DNA of 64,000 bases from NCBI GenBank assembly GCA_029931535.1, contig JAQPZY010000478.1, positions 1 through 64,000 on the forward strand. The letters run 5' to 3'. The notes under the pieces are model-generated. The model made no database searches, was not told where the DNA came from, and saw only the letters and a program-made list of their open reading frames with translations. This stretch comes from Margaritifera margaritifera (lineage: Eukaryota; Mollusca; Bivalvia; Unionida; Margaritiferidae). Positions 48,679 through 56,426 of the stretch are shown in pieces (the stretch's first letter is position 1; each line of letters begins with the position of its first letter). The translations under genes were made by a program, and so were the position numbers.

Positions 48679-49274
48679 TCACGTGTGAAGACCACAATCC
48701 TGGCATGGTGAGATTTTATATGGTGAGATTCCCACGGTGGGTATCTTTTGTGGTGGGTTTTTATATCCAGGTTCCCAAGGTTGGTATCTTTTGTGAAAGT
48801 CTTCTCCAAGGTGCCAGCGATAGAATCTTACCAAAATCAGTCTTCTCATACTTTGGAAGTAAGCATAGTTTACAGATCGAGGAATGACTTTGAGTTTGCG
48901 TTTCACTTGGATCGGGACCAACTCTCGGTAAATGCGTTCTCGCGGATCCAAAGGCAAACCACTAATGTGTTCTTGTAAAGTATCCGACTTGGAAAGAAGT
49001 AACTCTCTTTTGTTTTCTTCATCGATAGCTGTGATAATTTCTTTTCAGAATCGGACTTCTGATATCGGTGGAAGTCGCGGTAGTGCGCAAATCGAGGAAT
49101 GAATTTGAGTTTACGTTTCACTTGGATCTGGACAAACTCTGCGTAAATGCGTTCTCGCAACTTCAAAGGCAAATCACGAATGCGGTCTTCTAAACTAGGT
49201 AAATACTGGTAAATGCGTTCTCGCAGCTCCAAAGGTAAACCACGAATGTATTCTTGTAAAGTATCATCCGACAT
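48679..49274 (-). pseudogene. F-box-like repeat protein, one frame change
   Basis: ATG 49272-49274, two bases after the stop of the BIR gene. Three imperfect copies of an F-box-like segment are present: YIRGLPLELRERIYQYL, RIRDLPLKLRERIYAEF and HISGLPLDPRERIYREL. Copies 2 and 3 are each followed by the same IQVKRKLK.IPR segment, so this is a tandem duplication within the gene. The frame changes near 49040, and the third copy is read in the new frame, which ends at 48679. F-box proteins recruit SKP1-CUL1 ubiquitin ligases; viral ones redirect host proteins for degradation. That role here is inference. Copies 2-3 have lost some hydrophobic positions. Confidence 0.55.
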
Positions 49275-49275
49275 G

Positions 49276-49824
49276 TTACTTCTTCTTGTCATCTGCCTCA
49301 TCGTACCCGTACTCTTCTAAGGCCACTAAAGGTAAGAACTGACAGTGCGGAGACCATGTGGCTTGTTCAATGTAAGCTGAGTCGATAGGCTCCCATTGGT
49401 GAAGTCTCACACCGCAACTGAAACACTGAACTTTATCTCCTTCTCCCAAGTAGATAAATCCAGATCTGGCTAAAGCTTTGGGAGTAGTTGCTTGTAGTAG
49501 ATATTTAGGCCACTTGTCTTGAAACGTATGGAGTCGACTTTCAAACTTGGAATAGCCAGGCAAAGCCACAGGTATCGTCATTTCTTTACCCCTGTAGGGA
49601 TGACATTCACAGGTACGTTTAGCATTCTGCCCAATAAAAAAGAGAGGGCGTCCTGCATCTCTAGAGGTATGGTGAGGCACACGCACAGCAGCATCGCTGA
49701 TGTCCAAGCGTACGGCATCCGTCTCGACGCAAGGTACCGCATCGCACTCCAAGTCGTGATTGGACTTGGAGTTCACACTAGAGGTGAAATTCTCACTCAT
49801 CTTTTTTCTCTCTATGTAATTCAT
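49276..49824 (-). CDS. BIR-domain (IAP-like) protein
   Basis: 182 codons from ATG 49822-49824, five bases after the polymerase stop; an ATG at 49800 is an alternative. One C-terminal BIR domain spans about residues 100-172: KFESRLHTFQDKWPK, LARSGFIYLGEGDKVQCFSC, and HCQFL. BIR proteins bind caspases or their activators and can block apoptosis. The zinc site normally is C-x2-C-x16-H-x6-C; here the His position is Gln (IEQATW), so zinc binding may be weakened or another His used. There is no RING. The N-terminal 80 residues are unassigned. The frame is intact. Confidence 0.85.
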   Translation of the reverse strand: MNYIERKKMSENFTSSVNSKSNHDLECDAVPCVETDAVRLDISDAAVRVPHHTSRDAGRPLFFIGQNAKRTCECHPYRGKEMTIPVALPGYSKFESRLHTFQDKWPKYLLQATTPKALARSGFIYLGEGDKVQCFSCGVRLHQWEPIDSAYIEQATWSPHCQFLPLVALEEYGYDEADDKKK

Positions 49825-49828
49825 CTTT

Positions 49829-52800
49829 CTAGGCCGACGTCTGTATTTGCAATGAATGGTTGGGTTTGGAAGTGGTCCCTTTTTTATACGCAAGATCGGC
49901 GTGTCCGTAAGGCAAAGTGGTGTGGTCTGGAAGTCTCACTCGTTTCTGGTACACGATTTGGTACACTTTTTGTAAAGGACGAGTGACAATTTGGTGATTA
50001 GGTAACCGTACGATCTTGTGAGGTTCTAACGTTTGCACTCGAAAGTCTTCCACTTGTCCAGACAGCAAAGCATTTTTCAAAACCTCAAAATTGACCACTT
50101 GACTGGTTCGATAGTTGAGGGTTAATCCTTTGACTTTACATTGGGTGTGAAGTTGGCCTTGTGGGTCTCGGTATCGGTAGCCGTAATTTTTAGGGCCACC
50201 GCTGGCAAAACTCAGGATGGTGTCTTGAGGGTGCTCGTCTGTCCAGGCTCCTAAACGATCTCCTTGGATGGTAGGGTGTGGGCAACCGGGTCGATGGATG
50301 TACATGCAACTGTCGGTGTCAAAGTACAGGACACGATCTCCCAAGACTTCTAAAGCTTCGTCGTACAACTTCAAACGATCATGGGCTGTCACGTAGGCGG
50401 CAATGACTACGTTGCTAAACTTGTCAGGTTTTACAAACTTGGGTTCTTCTTCGAAATTGACTAAGATCAAATCATCACGGACGATCTCGACGTGTTTGAC
50501 TAGTATACTTTTGTCGCCCACCAGTTGAAAGTAGCGATAAGGATCGGTCACGTATTCCGTCTTGGTTAAGATGGGTCGTTGGGCCATTTTTCCCCACAAA
50601 CAATTGAGCATGACTTTGGTAAACGATCTTTTTCCTTCGTTCTTTTCCACGTCTTCCAAAGTGATGCCTTCAACGTCACGGTACTCTTCTTTGAATCGAA
50701 CTCGGTCTTCGGGAGTCTGACACCACGAGGGATAGCCGCTGGCTTCTTGTTTCAGTTTTAAAAATTGGTTGACGTACCCCGAGAAAATGCCTGGATGATT
50801 CGTGGCGTCGTCCTTTTGGTATTGTGCGGTGGTTGGAAGGTGCCAGATTTCGTACACTTTCAACAAGCGGTATCCTCGATCCAGAGCCCGAAACAATTCA
50901 GCGCTGACCCACGTTCCTGTCAAAGCGCGTTCTTCCTCCGTGTGGTGACAGGGGTGATCTTGGTTGCATGTTTCGGCACACTTACGGCATAAAGGAAACA
51001 TCAGTTTTCCTTGGCAATGGTGAGGCAAGATGGGATGGTACAAGTGGGTCGGAGGTAAGACTTTACATATGATCAATCCTTCGTATTGACGAATGTGTTG
51101 GACGTCGATGTGTTCTGTCAAGATTTCTGGGTGTCCGGTTGGAAAACGAGCATATTTACACACCCAAGGATACAAAGAACACACGTCGATGTATTTGATT
51201 TCTTCTCCTTGGGATTCGTCTACGTCGTACAGCAAGCGAGTGGCATTGGTTCGTCCTCCAAATAAACTGTGGCGTGGATCCAAAGGTTCGATGTCGGCCA
51301 CGTCGTAACTTTCGGTGATGCTCTTAAATTCAGGATCGGTTTTCAAACGTCGATCGTACTCGTGCTCTCACATTTCAACCACTTGGTATCCTTGACTTTC
51401 TAACTTGAGTCGTCGTTGGTAAGTCTGTTCGTACAAGGCTTCCATGCTGACTCCCGTGAAAGGATTTTTCAGGTCTCGGTCAGGAAAACAGGTAGGGCAT
51501 CCGTGAAACAAGCAGCCCTGAAATTCGTACACCGTGTGCGGGTTTTCTAAATCCCAACCATCCACGGAATAAGATCCGATCTTCTTTTCTCCTCCTCCGT
51601 TTCTGGCATGTTGTATCCATTTGTCTTCTTTTTGGCACAAGTAATGGAGCCAACGCAAAACTTTGGCCGAATATTGACGACTGGCAAAGAGAGACGTGTT
51701 GGAGTCGATGATGGCTAGTTCGTTCTCGGGCATGAAGTTTCTGGTGTACACTAAGGAACAGGCTTTGGGTAGGGTGCACGCATCCTTCAAAGAATCGACG
51801 TCTCCGTGATCTAGAAATAACTCTCGAAACTTTCCACAGCAACGGCGCAAAATGTCCACATCGGATCGACAGTACTTGAGCATCTCTTCTTGGAAGTCAA
51901 ACGGTTCTGACTGGTGAGCGCGGTACCAAGCGTGAAAGGCTTCTCGCTGTTCGGGGCGCATTCCGTCGGGGTTGTAACAGTCCACGTCAGGCAAATGAGG
52001 TAGGACGGCATGTTGATTAGCTTCCGTATTGAAGAAGTGGGGAAAATATCCTTTGGCCATTTCTGTCATGCCAAATGTTGTAGGCATTCGACTCAAAGGC
52101 ATGGCTAAATAACTCATGGAATCTTTGAGTTTGACTTGGCCCACTTTCATGTAGATGAGCTTGTTTCCGTTCATGGTGACTTCAGGGCGTTCGGTACCTT
52201 GTTGCAAATAATAATTTAACAAAAACTGTCCATCGTATCCCGAGAAATTGTGAGCTATGACGGTCGCATAGCGATGACAGTCTCCGTAACGTTGAATGTC
52301 CTCTTCGCTTCAAGTGTCGTCGGTGGGGTCTAAAATCCATTCAGCAAACTCGTACAGAGTGTTAGGGCCACGAAAGATTTTTTCACGTCCTCCAGGAATC
52401 CGACTACAATGAGGACAGTGAAAATGGATAGATTCTTGGATGCACTTCTCACAAGCCCGATGAGCCACGCAGAAATTGGGAATGTGAATGTTTGTTTCTT
52501 GCATGCATTCAAAATCAAAAAAGATGAAATCCACTTTGTTCTTGTTCTTCTTTAATTCTTTCTTCTCTGTCTTGTCGTACTTTTGAATAAAACATTGATG
52601 ATCAAAGTTCACCATCTGGTAACAAATAGGACATCTTTTCTTTCCAGCACAAACGTGTCTCTTGGGGTCGTTGGTGCAAATTTGCTGTCCACACGTGGAG
52701 CACAATTTCAATAAGTCGCAAGCACATTTTTGTTGGTAACCTTGTGTCTTGCGTTGCTGTTGGTAACAAGAGGGACTGACAAAAGTGCGTCGACACGTCT

Positions 52801-53925
52801 CACAATGGACGTGGTGTTGTTCAGGAAGGCATGGTTTGTCCGCTAAACAGCCCCGACATCTTGCTCCGCAATGAAGGTGTCGCTCCCGACTGTTAAACCT
52901 TTGGTCGCATTTCTCGCAGTAGTAAGAGTATCCTAGAAATCCTGTGATAGTGGTGATGGCATCGAAATGTTCTTGGTGGTAATACACGTGAATGTATTTT
53001 CCTTCGGGGAAATCGGGGCCTCGAAACAGCATATCTCCGAGCACTTCTTGATGGTGTACTTTCAAAGTGTAGTGAGGAGCCAAGACGTCTTGAAGTTGTT
53101 GCATTTGAGAAATACCACACACGGTGTCTTTGGGGATGCCTGCTTGTCGTAACAGGAGTTCTGCTTCTTTTCGTTGTTGAACTCTGTTAGATCGTCGAAT
53201 GTTATTCCACGCTCTTTTCCATTCTTTGCTCTCTTTCTTGTCGGCATACGTTCGCCCCACCACGATGGCTCGAGCAAAACACATCTGGTCTTGAGTATTG
53301 TCGATTTGGTCGACACTGTGTTTGGTATTTCGAAGATCTCCACCAGTAACGCTTTCCTACTTCGTCCACTCCCTCGAGGAGGAGCAACGTGAGTCATGTA
53401 AAGTGTAGCCTTTCCATCCGTGATGGTAAACTTGTCGTTGGATTGTTGAACGTGCTCGATTTTGGACATGACTTTGTCTGGTGTTAATTCTGCCGAGGTG
53501 CTGAACTCGATCCAAACAGGTGACTTCAAATTGTCGTGATGGATGGCCAGTCTCAATCGATCGTCCTCTTTGGCTCCGCATTGCCGTTTCAAGTTCTGTA
53601 ACACAGATCCCCACAAATCGCTAATGAACCCCGCCGCTTTCTCGGGAGGTACTTCGGACTTGAAGTCTTTGAAGTCAACCGTGTGAGTGTAGGCTGTGGT
53701 TTTAAATTTTCGAGAGGTTATTTTTTGCGTCTCTCGAATGCGATAGTAATTTTCAGGAGCCACGGTAGGACTTTCTTGGTCAGAGGTGTTGGTGATGGTG
53801 GTGGTTTTTGTTTTGGGTGGGTTAGAAGGTGGTAAGGTTTCAGGTTCACTTATCTCTTCTTCGAAATCGCTAGCATGGACTTGAGCTAGCAGTTCAGCCA
53901 GCGGTGTTTCAGGCGGTACGGACAT
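49829..53925 (-). pseudogene. Protein-primed type B DNA polymerase, broken
   Basis: ATG 53923-53925, stop at 49829, about 1365 codons. It replicates the linear element. N-terminal Polinton-specific region (IEHVQQSNDKF), then a Cys/His-rich zinc region (about 52620-52920), exonuclease motif I (FIFFDFECM), exo II near 52240, and the polymerase motifs: A (IDVCSLYPW), B (KVMLNCLWGKMA), C (YFDTDSCMY). Breaks are a frame change near 53340 and TGA at 52310-52312 and 51368-51370. All catalytic motifs are preserved on either side of the breaks. It shares a divergent promoter with the zinc-knuckle gene. Confidence 0.93.
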
Positions 53926-54097
53926 TCTTCGTCATGGCCTCTTTGTTTCTTCTGCTGTTTTCTCATAGATTGGGCGTAATCTTTTCATCTTGAAGTTTAC
54001 TTTGAAACTGATTCAGTTTCACCCAGGGAACCTATATATAGAGAGACCTTCTTACCTTCAGAATCAGTATTTGTGATTCCACTTTCAAACTGTGAAG
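53926..54097. promoter_or_regulatory. Divergent promoter, polymerase / zinc-knuckle gene
   Basis: A plus-strand TATATATA at 54033-54040 lies about 65 bases before the zinc-knuckle ATG. A 17-base near-palindrome GAAACTGATTCAGTTTC (54004-54020) resembles an interferon-stimulated response element or an AP-1-like dyad. No clear TATA faces the polymerase. Confidence 0.6.
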
Positions 54098-54733
54098 ATG
54101 AAAAAGTCAAGAAACCCTATTCCAGTTAATAACCCTGCCGATTACTATCGGGGAATTAACGACAGGATATATCGATACAACTACGCTGGAGATAACAATC
54201 AAGATACTTATTACCTCTGCCAAAAGAAAGGACATTGTGCTTCCTATTGTCCACAACGTCATCAACAAAGAAAAGAAAAGAGAGATAAAAGTCAAGATAC
54301 TTGCTATATCTGCCAAGAGAAAGGACATTGGGCTCCAGAATGTCCACAACGTCAACAAAGAAAAGAAAAGAGAGATAAAAGTCAAGATACTTGCTATATC
54401 TGCCAAGAGAAAGGACATTGGGCCCCAGAATGTCCACAACGTCAACAAAGAAAAGAAAAGAGAGACAAAACAAAAGATATATGTTATCATTGTAAAGGAC
54501 CAGGACATTGGTCTTCGGAGTGTCCTCAGAAAGAAGAAGAAAATCTACCAGAGAGGGAGGAAGCCGAGGAATCTTCACTCCCAGAAGAAGAAGAACCTAT
54601 CGTCAAGAAAAGGAAGAAAGCTAGACGACTGGAAAACAGTGAGAATGAAGAAGAAGAAAAAGAACCCGTGATCCCCGTGAAGATCTTGATCCCTGTGAAG
54701 AAATTGAAGAAGAACAAGAGAGACAGAAAGTGA
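54098..54733 (+). CDS. CCHC zinc-knuckle protein
   Basis: 211 codons, ATG 54098-54100, TGA ending 54733, uninterrupted. Three canonical C-x2-C-x4-H-x4-C knuckles occur: CYICQEKGHWAPEC twice and CYHCKGPGHWSSEC, preceded by one lacking its first Cys (YYLCQKKGHCASYC). Knuckles 1-3 are separated by a near-identical basic spacer (RKEKRDKSQDT), showing recent tandem duplication of a ~75-bp unit. The C-terminal third is acidic and then Lys-rich, like a nuclear localisation signal. Such knuckles bind single-stranded DNA or RNA, as in retroviral nucleocapsid and CNBP. It is the only long plus-strand gene of the element and is read away from the polymerase. Confidence 0.85.
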   Translation: MKKSRNPIPVNNPADYYRGINDRIYRYNYAGDNNQDTYYLCQKKGHCASYCPQRHQQRKEKRDKSQDTCYICQEKGHWAPECPQRQQRKEKRDKSQDTCYICQEKGHWAPECPQRQQRKEKRDKTKDICYHCKGPGHWSSECPQKEEENLPEREEAEESSLPEEEEPIVKKRKKARRLENSENEEEEKEPVIPVKILIPVKKLKKNKRDRK

Positions 54734-54970
54734 ACAATGAACTTTTTTTGGAGTGTGGTGTTATGTTCGTGGTAAATTATTTTGTATAAAAAAAAGAGAA
54801 TAGACGAGAATGGAAAAAAAGTAAGTGTCTTTGTGTTGTTTTTTTTTTTTTTTTTTTGTTATTTAGAATAGGGATGCACGCACGCACGCACTCTTACACA
54901 AAAACCAAGGAATGGGATTTAAAGTTTTACTTCATTTGGCAAAATTGATTTCTTTTCTAGATAAATGGCT
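54734..54970. other. Intergenic between convergent genes
   Basis: No gene. It contains a T-run (54841-54857), a short (CACG)n stretch near 54875, and the downstream element of stem-loop 4. No clear poly(A) signal for the plus-strand gene: AATAGA at 54800 is the nearest candidate. Confidence 0.5.
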
Positions 54971-54986
54971 GGCCCTGAAAAGGACC
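54971..54986 (-). terminator. Histone-type 3' stem-loop 4
   Basis: Minus strand GGTCCTTTTCAGGGCC: 6-bp stem with one G-U pair and TTTC loop, CCCCAAC before, AGCCA after; purine-rich TCTAGAAAAGAAATC downstream (54941-54960). It starts 31 bases after the gene D stop. Confidence 0.85.
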
Positions 54987-55017
54987 GTTGGGGTGTTTGT
55001 TTTTTGCTAAAACAAAC

Positions 55018-55608
55018 TTATGGGCTCGACATGATGAGCTTCAATTGTCGCAATCCTTTTCCACGACCCAGTCCCATTCCTCCTCCTCCTGTTGCTGCTT
55101 TGGTGGTAGTAGTTGTAGTAGTGAATGGTGATGGTAGTGATGGTAGCTTCTCACTAGTAGTAGTCGTCGTGACGGGTTTAGCATGTTTAGCCCGTGATGG
55201 CCTTTTTCTCTTTGGTTGAGTTAAAGAATACTCATACAGGTTTGTCAAACGTTTTAACTCGGATAAAATGCCTTGCAGTAGACTCACCGTTTTATCTTCC
55301 TCACTCTCTTAATGCGGTTCTTCACTCTTCTCCTCTTCTATCTTTCTTAGTTCTTCTTCTCGCTTTCTCCTTTCCTCTTCTTGCTGAAGAAACACTTCTT
55401 CCGCTTTAAAAAAATTTCCAATTCTTCTTGTTGCCTCTTTTTAAAATCATCCATGACAGGCAAAGAGGCTGGTATAGCAGCAGTCGTGGTAGTTTCAGGC
55501 TCAAATTCTTGAGACAAAAAATCTAAATTAAAATCTTCCGGTTGGAAGTTTAACACAACATTCGTTGCAGACTCACCCCAATACATACTGGTCTTTGCGG
55601 TCTCCATT
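55018..55608 (-). pseudogene. Right-arm accessory protein D (unknown), broken
   Basis: ATG 55606-55608. The N-terminal part is acidic/Thr-rich; a strongly charged coiled coil (QQEEERRKREEELRKIEEEK) follows, then LLQGILSELKRLTNLYEYS, a basic patch (PKRKRPSRAKHAKP) that may be a nuclear localisation signal, a Thr run and a Gly-rich end. The reading changes frame at a T7 run near 55408-55414 and meets TAA at about 55312-55314; the C-terminal part is open to TAA 55018-55020. A histone-type stem-loop follows. I recognise no domain. Confidence 0.55.
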
Positions 55609-55837
55609 CGGCTGTCCAAAAAGTAAAAACCCTACGAACGCTGTGATACCTTTATACCCAAAATGACGTCACACCCCTACTCTCTTTCCATTGGAAGAAA
55701 AACCTACCCGCTTGTAACGCGCGCTTCGATTGGTACTTCATTTCAATCTATTTCGATCCACTCATAAGGTATATATACGACCGCTTGTCTCGTAAAGCTT
55801 CACCGGTTTTCTCCAAGACCACTCTGGAAGAAGAAAA
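55609..55837. promoter_or_regulatory. Bidirectional promoter of genes D and E
   Basis: Toward gene D (minus): TATA at 55651-55657, CRE palindrome TGACGTCA at 55664-55671, CCAAT at 55688-55694. Toward gene E (plus): GCGCGCTTC near 55719, ATTGG at 55729-55733 and TATATATA at 55770-55777, 60 bases before the ATG. Confidence 0.7.
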
Positions 55838-56017
55838 ATGTGGACAAGTGTGGAATCATCAAACATCGTCTCGGGAATGCTGTTTGACCCAGCATTCCCC
55901 ATGTATGTAAAAAGCCTCATGGGCTGTTACGAAAATCACAGAGACAGCGATATGGAAACGTCGGATTTATGTGGAGAGACAAGGATGTTTAAAGAGGGTA
56001 CTCCTCTACGGACTTAA
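55838..56017 (+). CDS. Right-arm accessory protein E, 59 aa (unknown)
   Basis: ATG 55838-55840 in a good context (AAAAATGT), TAA ending 56017. It is acidic with two Cys, no membrane span, and I recognise no family. A strong TATA lies 60 bases upstream. Downstream are three hairpins in a row, the last a histone-type stem-loop inside the right terminal repeat. The arrangement mirrors gene A at the other end of the element. Confidence 0.55.
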   Translation: MWTSVESSNIVSGMLFDPAFPMYVKSLMGCYENHRDSDMETSDLCGETRMFKEGTPLRT

Positions 56018-56068
56018 AGTCCGTAGAAGTCTTAGAAGAAGAAGACCTTCCAAGAGATGTCTTCTTCT
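56006..56068. repeat. Two hairpins between gene E and its stem-loop
   Basis: A 10-bp inverted repeat CTACGGACTT (56006-56026, one-base centre, overlapping the gene E stop) and a second of AGAAGAAGAC (56037-56046 with 56059-56068). Confidence 0.7.
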
Positions 56069-56093
56069 CTCTTGTTAACTTCACCAACAAAAA

Positions 56094-56420
56094 CCAATGG
56101 CCCTTTTCAGGGCCACCCATTTTTCAAGAAAAGATTAATTTTTTCCATGATTGCCATGTTCCATTTTTTTTTTCTTTTTCCGTTGGTACCCCAAGTGCCC
56201 CCAATGCTAAATTCCCGTTTGTACCTATAGTGCCCCCCGCCATGTTCCATTCCCGTTGGTACCCGTAGAGGCCCCAATGTTAATTTCCCGTTGGTACCTA
56301 TAGTGCCCCCCGCAATGTTAAATTCCCGTTGGTACCTATAGTGCCCCCCGCCATGCTAAATTCCCGTTTGTACCTATAGTACCCCCCATGACCTATTTAC
56401 CCCCCCCCCCCTCTACTACT
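56094..56420. repeat. Right terminal inverted repeat
   Basis: About 327 bp, the complement of 35609-35933, with the same six GGTAC(A/C)AACGG sub-repeats and slightly different G/C-run lengths. It ends ACTACT at 56420. Confidence 0.95.
56099..56114 (+). terminator. Histone-type 3' stem-loop 5
   Basis: Plus strand GGCCCTTTTCAGGGCC followed by ACCCA and TCAAGAAAAGATTAATTTT (56124-56142). It is at the inner edge of the right terminal repeat, 81 bases after the gene E stop. Confidence 0.9.
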
Positions 56421-56426
56421 AACGCT
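56421..56426. repeat. Polinton target-site duplication, right
   Basis: AACGCT, identical to 35603-35608; the array sequence resumes directly with CCACCTACTGAGCC. Confidence 0.95.

Larger units (their letters stand above)
35609..56420. mobile_element. Polinton/Maverick (adintovirus-like) element, 20.8 kb
   Basis: Termini AGTAGT...ACTACT, long terminal inverted repeats, a 6-bp duplication, and genes for a type B DNA polymerase, retroviral-type integrase, packaging ATPase, adenain-type protease and two capsid proteins identify the element. It is inserted in the ninth unit of the tRNA-Trp array. Structural and replication genes are packed on the minus strand from 53925 to 39314. Accessory genes lie in both arms. 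Several core genes have premature stops and frame changes, so the copy is unlikely to be autonomous as written. Confidence 0.97.

Noticed and set aside
40663..52312. TGA read as a sense codon (Trp or selenocysteine) in the Polinton
   Set aside because: Trp is written TGG throughout, TGA is used as a normal final stop elsewhere in the element, there are also TAA breaks, and no selenocysteine element is evident.
55961..55980. LxCxE-like retinoblastoma-binding motif in protein E
   Set aside because: The sequence is SDLCGET: the Leu is directly next to Cys, so the spacing does not fit LxCxE.
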